A stretch of 38,436 nt of DNA from assembly GCA_030005635.1 (NCBI GenBank), contig JARUHP010000032.1:1-38436 (forward strand). The letters run 5' to 3'. The position numbers were made by a program, and so were the translations under genes. The stretch is from Deltaproteobacteria bacterium IMCC39146. Its GTDB lineage: Bacteria > Desulfobacterota > Desulfuromonadia > Desulfuromonadales > BM103. Each line of letters begins with the position of its first letter. Position 1 is the stretch's first letter. The notes beneath the pieces are model-generated. The model saw only the letters and a list, made by a program, of their open reading frames with translations, was not told the origin of the DNA and made no database searches. Shown here piece after piece: positions 16,145 through 25,788 of the stretch.

Positions 16145-16801
16145 ATGCGAACCGAACAAGACATCCCTCGCTACAGCGTTGGCGAAGAAATAGCCAATAG
16201 TATCACCCATGGTGTCGGGTTACTGCTTGCGATTACTGGCATGGCCGTACTCATTGGCTTCGCCAGTCGGTTGGGCAACACCTGGCATCTGGTCAGTTGC
16301 AGTATCTTTGCGACGACCTTAATTCTACAGTACGCTTTCTCCACCCTTTATCACAGCATCCAGATTCCTCGTGCAAAAAGCATCTTGCGTGTTCTCGACC
16401 ATTCCGCCATATTTCTGCTGATCGCTGGAACCTATACACCCTTCATGCTCGTAAATCTGCGCGGACCTTGGGGCTGGACTCTCTTCGGTGTCGTCTGGTC
16501 ACTGGCATTGCTGGGTGTCCTTTTCCAGGTATCACTCTTAAAGCGCTGGCAAGGAATTTCCCTGTCACTCTATATCGGTATGGGATGGGTGGTTGTCGTT
16601 GCAATCAAACCGATGCTTGACTCCGTTGCCACCGGGGGGCTGATCTTACTTTTATTGGGTGGATTGGCTTACACGTCCGGGGTGATTTTCTATCTCTGGA
16701 AAAGTATGCGTTACCATCATGCCATCTGGCACGGCTTTGTCTTGCTGGGCAGCATCCTGCACTTCTTTGCAGTGCTTTTCTACGTCATTCCTCTGGCGTA
16801 A
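16145..16801 (+). CDS. Hemolysin III / PAQR-family membrane protein
   Basis: 218 residues with seven hydrophobic segments. Family-conserved sites are E and H near the N-terminus (EEIANSITHGVG), S-xxx-H (STLYHSI), D-H (LDHSAIFLLIAGTYTP) and a C-terminal H-x-x-W-H / H pair (HHAIWHGFVLLGSILHF). The histidines form the metal site of the PAQR fold. Bacterial members are linked to membrane energetics rather than proven toxins. ATG at 16145 has GGAG 8 bp upstream and gives the usual length. A longer frame opens at 15995 with no ribosome-binding site. Confidence 0.9.
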   Translation: MRTEQDIPRYSVGEEIANSITHGVGLLLAITGMAVLIGFASRLGNTWHLVSCSIFATTLILQYAFSTLYHSIQIPRAKSILRVLDHSAIFLLIAGTYTPFMLVNLRGPWGWTLFGVVWSLALLGVLFQVSLLKRWQGISLSLYIGMGWVVVVAIKPMLDSVATGGLILLLLGGLAYTSGVIFYLWKSMRYHHAIWHGFVLLGSILHFFAVLFYVIPLA

Positions 16802-16809
16802 AAAACAGA

Positions 16810-17700
16810 TCAGATAATTTGCTTACCAAAGAGTGAAGCTGTCAATTCAACTGCACAGATGGCTGTTTTGTTAAGGTTATCAAGGATAGGATTGATCTCG
16901 ACGATATCGAGAGAACTCAGGCGTCTGGAGTCTGCGACAATCTCCATCAAAAGCTGGGCCTCGCGATAGGTTAAACCTCCGGGCACCAGTGTTCCGGCAC
17001 CGGGCGACGCCTGCGGATCCAAGGCGTCAATATCAAGGCTTACATGCAAACGCTTACGGTGACTTAATCGTTCGAGAGCTTCACCGGCAACTTTCCACAT
17101 TCCCCGTTCATCAATATCACGCATTGTGTAAACAATAATGCCGCTTTCACGTAAACTATCACGCTCTTTTGCATCAAGGTCGCGTACACCGATCATGACA
17201 ACATCTTCAGGCAAGAGACTCGCCCCTGGCCGACCGACATCGACAAGATCCGGGTAACCATGACCAAGTAATAGCGCCAGGGACATGCCATGGATGTTGC
17301 CAGAGCCTGAGGTCGCCATGGTGTTGAAATCACCATGAGCATCAATCCAGAGGACACCACAGGGTTCCTCCTGTGTAACTCCGGAGATGGTGCCAACCGC
17401 GATTGAATGGTCCCCACCGAGAAAGATAGGGATGTAACCATTGGCAACAGCCAGCTGACCTGCGGCGCATGCCTCCTCACAAATTTGCTGCATAGAGGGG
17501 AGATAATTGCTCTGACGTTCGTGATTCAGTGATTCACGTACCGGAACCTTGAGGTTGCCCGAGTCATGGACTTCGTAACCAAGCTTTTCCAGTCGGGCAG
17601 CGAGTCCTGCATAGCGCAATGCTCCAGGACCCAGATCGACGCCACGATGCGATTGGCCAAGGTCGACGGGCACACCAATAATCTGCACGGCCTTTCTCAT
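16810..17700 (-). CDS. rocF: Arginase
   Basis: Hydrolyses arginine to ornithine and urea. The 296 residues carry all manganese ligands of the ureohydrolase fold: H98 in GGDHS, D120/H122/D124 in DAHGDFN, and D223/D225 in SLDIDALDP. The [10 protein letters not shown] and VEINPILD segments place it with Bacillus-type arginases rather than agmatinases. It starts 23 bp after the ornithine cyclodeaminase gene, so the product of one enzyme is the substrate of its operon partner. Confidence 0.95.
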   Translation of the reverse strand: MRKAVQIIGVPVDLGQSHRGVDLGPGALRYAGLAARLEKLGYEVHDSGNLKVPVRESLNHERQSNYLPSMQQICEEACAAGQLAVANGYIPIFLGGDHSIAVGTISGVTQEEPCGVLWIDAHGDFNTMATSGSGNIHGMSLALLLGHGYPDLVDVGRPGASLLPEDVVMIGVRDLDAKERDSLRESGIIVYTMRDIDERGMWKVAGEALERLSHRKRLHVSLDIDALDPQASPGAGTLVPGGLTYREAQLLMEIVADSRRLSSLDIVEINPILDNLNKTAICAVELTASLFGKQII

Positions 17701-17723
17701 AAACTCACCTCACCCCACCTGCT

Positions 17724-18815
17724 TCACTCTTTAAGGTTATTCCACAGGTTGACCATGAAATCCTGTGCATTGGTCAGGATTGCAACAGCCTGTGCAGAGC
17801 CGCGGTTTGCCAGTTTGTCGGCACTGAACTCGGACATATCAACGATATAGAAGAACACCGGGCGCACGTTACCATCTTCAGCGACCCTGTAACTTGGAAC
17901 CATATTACCGAAAGCGATCGAATGCAGTTGCGTCGCAAGAGCAACCACAGTCGTCGCCTTCCTGGCATGCTCACGCATGGCATCCTGTGCCTTGTAAACG
18001 TCTGAGATCACCTCGGGGAGAGGTCCATCATCACGAATGGAGCCTGCCAGGACGTAAGGCACATCATGCTTTTCACAGGCATAGATAATGCCGTCCTTTA
18101 AATTCAGTTCTTCAATGGTTTTGGAGATCGAACCCCGACTGCGCACTTCATTGATGATATCAAGGTGGTTGTAATGACCAAGAGGTTGCAAGGTTTGTGA
18201 ATAGATGTCCTGGCCCAGGCCAGTCTGGAAAAAGGCCGCCTCAAGGTCGTGAGTGGCCAGAGCGTTGCCCGCCAGGAGTCCGTGACAGTAACCATTTTCG
18301 ACGAGCCCCTGCATGGCATCACGGCTGTCCTTGTCGAATGCAACAGCAGGTCCGAGGACCCAGACGATGTGACCATGGTCACGGTCATGACGAAGGACGT
18401 CGTACAGGTTGTCATAATGGCGGGAGAAAGGCGTCTCTCGTGTGCCCCGGGTACGAAAGGTGAACTTATCTGCGTTTTCTTTAGATGGTGGCTGAAAGCC
18501 CTCAACATGAACGTAAATACCCTCTTCTCCATGTTCAGTCCGTCCAACGACCACCTGATCGCCCTTGCGAACCCGACGAGCCTCGACGACATCAACAGAG
18601 ATTCCATCCAGAACCATCACCGCATCCATGCGGCTTTCCGGAGCGAGCACCCAATGTCCATCTCCCAGGTGAACATACTCAGGGTGATTTGACGTACCAT
18701 GAAATTTTCTCGGCACGACACCATCAGCCGACGCCACCTCAACCGTTACAACAGGAGCGTTAACCAGGTGTGGCGCGGTAAAATCAGGAGGAGTGTAACC
18801 GGGAATAATGGGCAT
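17724..18815 (-). CDS. Archaeal-type ornithine cyclodeaminase (LOR/SDH-domain family)
   Basis: 363 residues resembling the TIGR00300 family, which has an N-terminal LOR/SDH conserved domain and a Rossmann-like C-terminal half. Members include the archaeal ornithine cyclodeaminase and the C-terminal part of the cyanobacterial arginine dihydrolase AgrE/ArgZ. The reaction would be ornithine to proline plus ammonia. Key landmarks are FHGTSNHPEYVHLGDG, the GLLAGNALATHDLEAA segment and VLAGSIRDDGPLPEV. ATG at 18815 is chosen because AAGGAG lies 10 bp upstream; the frame is open to 18848. It is first in an operon with arginase. The cyclodeaminase activity is inferred from family and context. Confidence 0.82.
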   Translation of the reverse strand: MPIIPGYTPPDFTAPHLVNAPVVTVEVASADGVVPRKFHGTSNHPEYVHLGDGHWVLAPESRMDAVMVLDGISVDVVEARRVRKGDQVVVGRTEHGEEGIYVHVEGFQPPSKENADKFTFRTRGTRETPFSRHYDNLYDVLRHDRDHGHIVWVLGPAVAFDKDSRDAMQGLVENGYCHGLLAGNALATHDLEAAFFQTGLGQDIYSQTLQPLGHYNHLDIINEVRSRGSISKTIEELNLKDGIIYACEKHDVPYVLAGSIRDDGPLPEVISDVYKAQDAMREHARKATTVVALATQLHSIAFGNMVPSYRVAEDGNVRPVFFYIVDMSEFSADKLANRGSAQAVAILTNAQDFMVNLWNNLKE

Positions 18816-18925
18816 AGCAGGGATCTCCTTAGAGAAAGCTTGGAACAAACCTTACTTCATACTCTCAAGCTAAAAGGGAATGTCAAGCAAGACACTAACG
18901 ATAAGACAGACAAAGCAGCCCGCAC

Positions 18926-19297
18926 TCAGTCACGTTCAATGACTTTTGTGATTGCGAACCAGTTTGCCAGCAGGATGACTGCAACAACCAGGATACCGAC
19001 CGTACCGAGGTGGCTCTTCATGCCTTTATTGATCATATCCATGACGAAGACACCCAGGTAGCAAAGAGCAATAAATTTATTCGCCGTGCTGGCCCATTTC
19101 TCTCGACTACTCCAGGCAATACTTAGGATAGTAACGTTGGCAAGGCCGTAGGCTGTCGTGACATAGGCAAACACTATCAAACCGTGAGCAGCGCTATCAG
19201 AAAGAATGATGTTCATGCCATACATAACGAAAAGGAAAGAGCTGAAAATGCTGATCCCGGACAAGCCATACATTAAAATCGTGTCGTGCTTTTTCAT
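18926..19297 (-). CDS. Small hypothetical membrane protein
   Basis: 123 residues with four predicted transmembrane helices (about 8-30, 38-60, 72-90, 97-115) and short polar ends. I do not recognise the family. It has its own start 106 bp from the next gene and about 80 bp downstream space before the cyclodeaminase start, and is probably a single-gene unit. Confidence 0.65.
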   Translation of the reverse strand: MKKHDTILMYGLSGISIFSSFLFVMYGMNIILSDSAAHGLIVFAYVTTAYGLANVTILSIAWSSREKWASTANKFIALCYLGVFVMDMINKGMKSHLGTVGILVVAVILLANWFAITKVIERD

Positions 19298-19402
19298 AAG
19301 AACCCTTGCTATTTACAGGTGAATGAATTGATCGCAGAAAAAGATTCCATATTTATACAAGTTTCAAAGCCAGAATGCATTGATTTTCTCCCTCTTAGGG
19401 CG

Positions 19403-20305
19403 CTAACCGGCCACAGCAGAGGATTTCTTGCGTGTTGCCAGATAGATACCCAGCCCAATCAGAACGACTCCTACGCCGTGATACCAGCCGAAGACTTCAC
19501 CAAGGAAAACAACAGCCATCAACCCGCCGAACACGGGCATCAGGTGAATAAAGAGGCCCGCACGATTGGCTCCGACCAGCTCTACCCCACGATTGAAGCA
19601 AAGGTAAGAAACGATGGAAGGAAAAACCATAACGTAGGCGAGCACCAATATAGTTGATGGATTGAGCTCCATACTGGCTACAGTTAAAGTCTCCCAGAGA
19701 TAGAGAGGCACAAGGAAGATTGACCCAAGCCAGAAGGTTGTCGCTATAAAAGCCAAGGGATGAGCACGCGGGCGTTTCCGCAACATGACCGAGTAACCCG
19801 CATAACAGGCGATTGCAGTAAAGACCAGGAGGTCGCCACGGTTGAAGGATAAAGAGAGCAGCCTTTCGAAATCGCCCCGGGCGGTGATCAACACGGCACC
19901 ACAGAGTGAAACCAGGATGCCAAGGCTTTGCAGGCGCGTAACCTTCTCACGGAAGATTAAAAAGGAGAAAAGCACAATCAGGACCGGCATCATTGATTGC
20001 AGCAGAAAGGCATTGATCGCCTGTGTGTATTGCAGGCCGCTGTATGCGAGGGTGTTGAAAGCAGCGATGCCAAGGAGCGAAAGAAGCAGGACAGCTGGCC
20101 ATGCATTGATCAGAGCTTGACGATCGCGCCGTAAATGAGGCAGCGCAGGCCAGGTGACCAGCATTGCAGCACCAACCCAGCGCCAGAAAGCCAGTGCGAT
20201 TGGTGGGATCTCCGTATGAAAAGCTCTGCCCAGGATAAAATTCCCCGCCCAGAAGAGGACGGCCAGGGTCAACAGCAGATAGGGACGGTCTTTAACATGT
20301 CTCAT
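19403..20305 (-). CDS. DMT-superfamily (EamA) permease
   Basis: 300 residues with ten hydrophobic helices arranged as two EamA repeats; the first begins LTLAVLFWAGNFILGRAF and the second includes the CYAGYSVMLRK and VFPSIVSYLCFNRGVELVG segments. Such proteins are inner-membrane metabolite exporters; the substrate is not predictable. Its ATG overlaps the amidase stop by 4 bp (ATGA). Confidence 0.88.
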   Translation of the reverse strand: MRHVKDRPYLLLTLAVLFWAGNFILGRAFHTEIPPIALAFWRWVGAAMLVTWPALPHLRRDRQALINAWPAVLLLSLLGIAAFNTLAYSGLQYTQAINAFLLQSMMPVLIVLFSFLIFREKVTRLQSLGILVSLCGAVLITARGDFERLLSLSFNRGDLLVFTAIACYAGYSVMLRKRPRAHPLAFIATTFWLGSIFLVPLYLWETLTVASMELNPSTILVLAYVMVFPSIVSYLCFNRGVELVGANRAGLFIHLMPVFGGLMAVVFLGEVFGWYHGVGVVLIGLGIYLATRKKSSAVAG

Positions 20306-21105
20306 GGTTTGACGCGATAAACGATCAGGCCGGGCTTGCCCTGAAGATATTGAAGTAAACCTTCGTCAAGGACCTGGCCAGTTTCGCTGCGTGATGAGGC
20401 ATGTCGAATGAGGGTTCTCCCCTTGTTTTTGACGATGATTCCGGTATGGCTGACATCAAGCCCACCAAGGGGGCTGTATATACCAATATAGTCTCCGGAA
20501 CGCAGCACAGAAAGGACCTCTTCATCTACGTTCGAGGTCGGCAAGAAGTCAACCTGCCGTGACACAACGTCAATACCAGCCAACCAGAGAGAGCCATCAT
20601 CTTTTCGATTGAGGCGTTTATTAATGGACACTGCTCTTTCTTTCGCGACCATTGCCGTAACATCCTCAATCAGATCATCGCCGACAAGCCAATCGCTGAA
20701 AAAATGTCTACGCTTTTCATAAGAAACTGTGTCGTCAAAGTAGCGAACATCTTTTAAGTTGTCGGCAAAATCTTCATAGCTCGAAGAACGACGCAAAGAC
20801 TCAACGACGTCAAGGAAGGTGAAACAATCGAATTCAGCGAGGTTAAGAACAAACTCTTCAGGGTCGTTGGGACCTCCCAATAAGGTGTTCTCAGCATACG
20901 GGGAGCCTTTGAAATGACCGGAGAGTGCAACGATGACGTCGCCAGGGCTATCTATTTGCTGCGCAGAAGAAATAATTTGTACAATGGTGGCTTCGTTCCA
21001 GGAGCCAAGCTTGACAACCTCGGCATAACAAACCGAAGCAAAACAAATAATAACACACAACATTAAGAGAGAGAACTTAACCTTCTTGAATAAAAAGAGA
21101 AACAT
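20302..21105 (-). CDS. DUF1460 family amidase-like protein, exported
   Basis: 267 residues from ATG 21105. The N-terminus is a signal peptide (KKVKFSLLMLCVIICFASVCYA) with a cleavage site after CYA. The mature part has the DUF1460 motifs: catalytic-type Cys in EFDCFTFLD, and SHTGIIV with HASS later, an NlpC/P60-like arrangement. The family is annotated as N-acetylmuramoyl-L-alanine amidase-like and is expected to act on periplasmic murein fragments. An in-frame GTG at 21132 directly abuts the exonuclease stop but has no ribosome-binding site. It overlaps the DMT permease gene. Confidence 0.82.
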   Translation of the reverse strand: MFLFLFKKVKFSLLMLCVIICFASVCYAEVVKLGSWNEATIVQIISSAQQIDSPGDVIVALSGHFKGSPYAENTLLGGPNDPEEFVLNLAEFDCFTFLDVVESLRRSSSYEDFADNLKDVRYFDDTVSYEKRRHFFSDWLVGDDLIEDVTAMVAKERAVSINKRLNRKDDGSLWLAGIDVVSRQVDFLPTSNVDEEVLSVLRSGDYIGIYSPLGGLDVSHTGIIVKNKGRTLIRHASSRSETGQVLDEGLLQYLQGKPGLIVYRVKP

Positions 21106-21132
21106 CTCCGCTCCAGAAGTTCCAAAGGGCAC

Positions 21133-21759
21133 TTACGCGTTTAAAAGCCTCAAAAGATAAGCACCCACCTGAGCCTTGGGGACCTTTGCCAAATCGCGCA
21201 TCAAAACAAAGGGCACCTGATCAAATCCGTACAATGAACGCAAGTCCTCAGCCATGCACATCCAGAGATATGCAGTCATTTCAGCATCAGCCAGCGCCCT
21301 GTGAAAGGTGCCATCAGTCTGCAGATCCTTGTAGCGTACCAGGGTTTCCAACTTATGGTTAGGCGCATAGGGATAAACCCTGCGAGAAATCAGCATGGAA
21401 CAGCCAAAATTATCCTTGGCACCTTGCCCGACAAGAGAAAGTTCCGTATTCAGAAATCGCCTGTCAAAAGAAGCGTTATGAGCAACCAGCGGCTCGTCAC
21501 CGATGAAATCGGCAAACTCCCGCATTACCTCGGCAGCGTCGGGCGCCTCCTGTACCATCTGATTGGTAATCCCGGTGTAGTTTTCAATAAATTGGCTCAC
21601 GCGAACGCCGGGGTTCATCAAGCTTTGAAAACGTTCCAGAATCTGTCCTCCCCTGATCTTTACGGCACCGATTTCAATAGCTCGGTCACCGTAATCAGGA
21701 GAGATTCCAGTGGTTTCAAAGTCAAGAACAACGACGGTTTCCTGGTGAGTTAATTGCAT
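21133..21759 (-). CDS. DEDDh 3'-5' exonuclease, DnaQ/PolC-epsilon type
   Basis: 208 residues with the exonuclease motifs D13-x-E15 (LDFETTG), HNASFD (ExoII) and HRALADAE (ExoIII with the His-Asp pair). It resembles the epsilon-like proofreading domain but is a free-standing small protein, and could act in repair or RNA processing. It is followed directly by the DUF1460 gene in a three-gene overlapping unit. Confidence 0.88.
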   Translation of the reverse strand: MQLTHQETVVVLDFETTGISPDYGDRAIEIGAVKIRGGQILERFQSLMNPGVRVSQFIENYTGITNQMVQEAPDAAEVMREFADFIGDEPLVAHNASFDRRFLNTELSLVGQGAKDNFGCSMLISRRVYPYAPNHKLETLVRYKDLQTDGTFHRALADAEMTAYLWMCMAEDLRSLYGFDQVPFVLMRDLAKVPKAQVGAYLLRLLNA

Positions 21760-21901
21760 TAAAGAGTTATAGAGTGATGTGGTTTATTTGGCAAGAATTT
21801 ATGCGTAACAAGGACATATCAAGTCAGACAAGCAAGAAGAGAGGAGAAGGGACTCTTCATGTAGACTTACACACACCTTCAGGCACAATGTAGCTGTAAA
21901 G

Positions 21902-22357
21902 CTACCTGAGGAAATAACCAACTACCTGCCATCGATTATCATCGCCAAGCAGAAGCGTGATGGTTTCAGTGACTCTCTCTCTCAGTTCGAACTTTGAGAT
22001 AAAAGTCATCACCACGTACTCTCCCGACGGGACATCAGTGGCATCGTCAGTATAGGCAATGTTCTGATGTACCCTTTCAACAATAGGACCGAGAAAAGAG
22101 CGCAACTCCGAGATCTTTTCACTCCACGCCTGCTGAGTCAGCATTGCCTGCAAAGCCACCGATGAGACCTCCCAGCTTTCTGCATACTCTTCAGTATCAA
22201 CCAGGAATAGAAACTCTGCAGCAGCCAACACAGACTTATCAGCAATCTGTTGGCTCGGGGTTTTATTTAACACCGGCATAACAATCAGGAGAAGACTTGT
22301 AAAAAGCAGGCACAGGTGAATCTGAGCGTTTCTGGAAATTGATTGAATATTTACCAT
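21902..22357 (-). CDS. DUF4019 protein with N-terminal membrane anchor
   Basis: 151 residues from ATG 22357, chosen for the GGGAGG ribosome-binding site 5 bp upstream. One hydrophobic helix (about 12-31) serves as anchor or uncleaved signal. The rest fits DUF4019: A-x-FL-x-L-D (AAAEFLFLVDTEEYAESW), then LGPIVER, SGEYVVMTF and a final WQVVGYF. The domain is of unknown function, NTF2-like in look, and usually periplasmic. Confidence 0.75.
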   Translation of the reverse strand: MVNIQSISRNAQIHLCLLFTSLLLIVMPVLNKTPSQQIADKSVLAAAEFLFLVDTEEYAESWEVSSVALQAMLTQQAWSEKISELRSFLGPIVERVHQNIAYTDDATDVPSGEYVVMTFISKFELRERVTETITLLLGDDNRWQVVGYFLR

Positions 22358-22375
22358 GTCAGCCTCCCGTAACAA

Positions 22376-22622
22376 TCAAGAGGAAGAAGCGTTATGTATG
22401 TATTAATCCTAAGCGGTTCAGGGGGCTGGGGCAACCGGGGGAGCGTAGATTTTCAGAAAAAACGTAATTCGATAAAACCTTTTTACTGTAGGGGTTAGCT
22501 GGTTTCGCAAGGTAAAACCTCAGGTGTCGTTTTAGAACAGAAGCTTTTCTGTTTTTTTTCGACAAGAAAACCGTCGGACTTATGGAAAAATCAGGACTAT
22601 AGCCTAAACTCCTCGCCAAAAA
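22376..22622. other. Unexplained intergenic region with a plus-strand terminator
   Basis: Between the minus-strand permease pseudogene and DUF4019 gene. It contains a possible hairpin CGGTT/AACCG near 22415-22438, GGTTT/AAACC near 22501-22519, and a plus-strand terminator at 22536-22559. A minus-strand frame (22392-22619) has no family resemblance. An RNA transcribed on the plus strand is possible but no promoter stands out. Confidence 0.4.
22536..22559 (+). terminator. Plus-strand intrinsic terminator without an obvious gene
   Basis: AACAGAA (22536-22542), loop GCTT, TTCTGTT (22547-22553), with the T-tract running to 22559. Flanking genes are on the opposite strand, and reading the minus strand gives no T-tract. 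Confidence 0.65.
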
Positions 22623-24882
22623 TTATGTTTCGTCGTTCTGCAATTCGACTTTTTCAGGAGTCACCAGATCGCCAAGGAAGAGACTGCCATTATGCACAAA
22701 GAAGCAGCTCTGGAAGCCTTCAGCCAACTCATCTAGACGCTCCGCATAAGCTTCTTCTTCTCCTTCAAGAGGAGTCGCCAGACCTAGAAGAACAGCATCG
22801 GCCCTGCCGCTTTCACGGTGCATGATATCAACAACACGTTCATCGTCATCTTTCACCGTAACTTCAACATCTGCCTGAATGCGAATTTCCGGGATCAATT
22901 GCGCGAGGAATTTCTCTGTCTGCTCTTTCATCAGTTCGTTGGAAGCGATACTTAGTATCCGAATCCGGGCATTGTGCCAATCTGCATTACGGGTCAAGAG
23001 ATAAGCGAGCAAGAGTAACAGGTCACCATTACGTTTAAGCCCACCCCACCAGACGTGAATCTGTTGTACCTGACCTTCCTTGAAGGCCTGTAAAGGGCTG
23101 GTCTTACCCAGAATCAGGCTTTGGTTAAGATGCTTGAGTGGTCTGAGCAGGCGCAGGAAGTTAACCAGTCGTTCACGATCATCAGGCCAACCGACCAACA
23201 CCGTATTGCTTTCCATACCGGCAATCCCATTGGATTGAGCAACCGCGAGAATGCCTCGAACCAGGTTCTGAACTATATTCACCTCGCCAAACGCGATGAT
23301 ACGCTGCTTTTTAAGGACATTATTGATTTCTTTTTGTCGCACCCTGACATCGACGTCCAGATCGATAATATCTCCATGATAGAGTTCGCAGATAGAGACA
23401 ACGCCGCAGTTCTCCGCAAACCAGGCGCCGAAGCGAGCCAGGTCCAGACGCTTTTCAATGTTACTGACAAAAACCAGGGTATGAGGACGCCAATTGCGAG
23501 CCGTCATAGGACGATCATTGAACTTAACCAGGGCCCAGCGGATCATGGCTTCATAGAGATCACGCCTTACATCACCCCAGGAATCCTTACGGACACGTCT
23601 TTTCAGAAGGAGCCAAATCAACAGCTCTATCGTCACGGCAAAGATCGTTGCGGGCCAGTGAATCAGAAACATCACTCCGAAACAACCGATACCGCCGACC
23701 AGACTGAGAGCCCAGTGGATGTTCATGGTTGGACGCCATGAAGGGTTACCGGAAAGGTATTCGAGTGAAGCGACCAAGTTGATCGTGCCATACACGCTCA
23801 AGAAGAACATGGTCGCAACCGTTGCGACCGTATTGAGATCACCCAGAAATACTGCTGCAAGGCTCAGAGCGAGAGTCAGGAACATTCCGGCTCTGGGCTC
23901 GGTTTCCTTCTCTGCCGAACCGGAGAACCGGCGAGGCACAAGCCTGTCAATCGACAATGCTTGCAGTGTACGGGGAGCGCCCAGCATAGAGCCAACGGCC
24001 GATGAAAAGATCGCCCCCCCAGAGACCGGGCAAGACTAACCATGGGCCAAGGATAGCGATGCGATTCCAGATTAATGGATCGGCCGTCAAACTGGCAGCA
24101 TCAGGGCTGAAATAGAGAAGGACAGGAACAATCATGTAAACCAGCAGGCCGACCAGGGTTGCCAAAATACTGCCACGAGGAATGGCAAGACGCGGGTCAG
24201 CCAGATCACCAGAGAGGCTCAAGCCGGCCATGATGCCAGTGACAGCTGGAAAGAAAACAGCAAAGACCAGCCAGAACCCTGCGGCAGGAACAGTGATCAC
24301 ATTACTTGCTGCCGTAATGACACCTTCTCCCCAGATCGTCCCGGAAGCCAGCGCCAGCAAAGAGATGCCGATCAGAACCATAACCGGTATCTGGATACGC
24401 AGCGCAAAGGCAGCACCCTTTGATGAAAGCAAAGCGACCAGGACAATAATCACGAAGGCGGCCATGGAGACAGGCAGAGCAGGCCAGACAAAGGTCAAAG
24501 ACTCGGCAAGACCGAAGGCATAGAGGGTTACCGACAGGGCTTGTGAGATATAAAGAGGAAAACCGATAGCTCCGCCAACCTCGAGGCCGAGGCTACGGGA
24601 AATCATATAGTAAGCACCACCGACACCGACATAACTGTTGGTGGCAATGGCCGAAAGGCTCAGGGATGTTAACAGCGTAATGCAATTGGCGAGCAGGACA
24701 ATCAGGAGAGTTTTCAGCAGACCAACCTAGCCGACGACCCAGCCAAAGCGCAGGTACATGATGACGCCAAGGATCGTCAGTATGGACGGGGTAAAGACGC
24801 CGAGGAAGGTGCCCAGTTTACCCGCGCTAGACGGTGCCTCCTTAGGTAAGGAAAGCTTGTCAGCAGGTTTTGCCGATGGCAT
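22623..24882 (-). pseudogene. Broken SLC12-like (cation-chloride cotransporter type) permease
   Basis: The reconstructed ~750-residue product begins MPSAKPADKL at 24882. It has an APC-fold membrane part (FTPSILTILGVIMYLRFGWVVG, then SLSAIATNSYVGVGG) and a ~350-residue cytoplasmic C-terminal domain, the layout of prokaryotic Na-K-Cl cotransporter-like proteins. Codon 52 is TAG (24729-24727), right after WVVG. Farther on, a run of seven Gs (24014-24020) shifts the frame: one frame ends at 23947, while the downstream frame (GAPRTLQALSIDRLVP onward) runs to 22623. With six Gs the text would read LWGAIFSSAVGSMLGAP, which fits the family. Two independent lesions indicate a pseudogene unless the sequence is in error. 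Confidence 0.85.
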
Positions 24883-24936
24883 GCAATCGTCTCCAAACAA
24901 TGATTAGCAGGAATACCGAGCGTTAACAACAGCCAG

Positions 24937-25788
24937 TCAGAAGATTAGAGGTTCAACCTCAAGAGCATTACCGCGGTTCTTTTTTTCCTCAACCGGCAAG
25001 ACATCCTCACTCGGCCAGAGGCCGCTGATAAGAGTGTCAGCATAACCGCTCACAAGGCCAGCATCGAGCATCGTTTGACGTGACTGTTCAGCGGGGTAGC
25101 TCAGGCGATGCCATTCGCACTTGATCCTATTATCAATAGGATCAATCAACAGGTACCAGCCATCCGCAGTGCCATCATTTGCCGGCAAGCCGATCACTCC
25201 GGCATTAAGCCACGCCCTCCCCTCAACCATCTGGCCAAAGGGAATCCCGCAATGGCCCGTAATCAAACCATCAATATCATAACCGAGAAGGCTCAGTTCA
25301 GCCACTTTCGCTTCCTCTGGCGTCGAAGCAAAGAGAAAGCGATTAATCAGATCTACGCCGCCGTGGACGCATGAGAAGCGTCGGGAACCAAGCTGAAAGG
25401 TCAACGAAACAGGCAGTTGCCCCATCCACGCCCTGTTACCCTCGGATATCCTAGAATCGGCGTAACGGAACCATTGGTCAGAAAGAACAGAACAGGTACT
25501 CCCCGCTTCAAAGCCGCAGCCACAATCAAGTGCCCGTGAAGCTAACGACTCTTCACAGTTTCCCAACACAACATGAACACCCCACTCGCGAATCAGGTTG
25601 ACGGTTTCTTCCGGCTCAGCACAATAAGCCACCAGGTCACCGGTGCAAATAATACGTTGTGGTGGGATAGCCAGCTTTACAGCGACGTCACGCAGCGCGC
25701 GTGTCGCAGCCAGGTTGCTGTACGGGCCTCCGAAAATAAGCAAAGGGCCTTCCAGTAAGCCAAGGTTTTGGGAACAGGGCGGATTCAT
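24937..25788 (-). CDS. Divergent metallophosphoesterase-like protein
   Basis: 283 residues with the calcineurin-like order of motifs, but altered metal ligands. GGPYSN at 20-25 replaces the usual GDxHxN, GNCEE replaces GNHD, and GHCGIPF replaces GHxH. CTGDLVAYC and VHGG are kept. I recall a family with this GGPYSN form in other proteobacteria, so it is probably a real subfamily rather than decay; activity may be lost or changed. ATG at 25788 overlaps the symporter stop (ATGA), which makes a shared function likely. A C-C-G-C cluster (DCGCGFEAGSTC) is another unusual point. Confidence 0.75.
   Translation of the reverse strand: MNPPCSQNLGLLEGPLLIFGGPYSNLAATRALRDVAVKLAIPPQRIICTGDLVAYCAEPEETVNLIREWGVHVVLGNCEESLASRALDCGCGFEAGSTCSVLSDQWFRYADSRISEGNRAWMGQLPVSLTFQLGSRRFSCVHGGVDLINRFLFASTPEEAKVAELSLLGYDIDGLITGHCGIPFGQMVEGRAWLNAGVIGLPANDGTADGWYLLIDPIDNRIKCEWHRLSYPAEQSRQTMLDAGLVSGYADTLISGLWPSEDVLPVEEKKNRGNALEVEPLIF

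Noticed and set aside
22392-22619. 75-residue frame between DUF4019 gene and permease pseudogene
   Set aside because: No family or ribosome-binding site, and it crosses hairpin and terminator structures.
24014-24020. Programmed frameshift at the G-tract of the permease
   Set aside because: A simple repair restores the frame and an upstream amber codon also breaks the gene, so decay or a sequencing error is more likely than programmed recoding.
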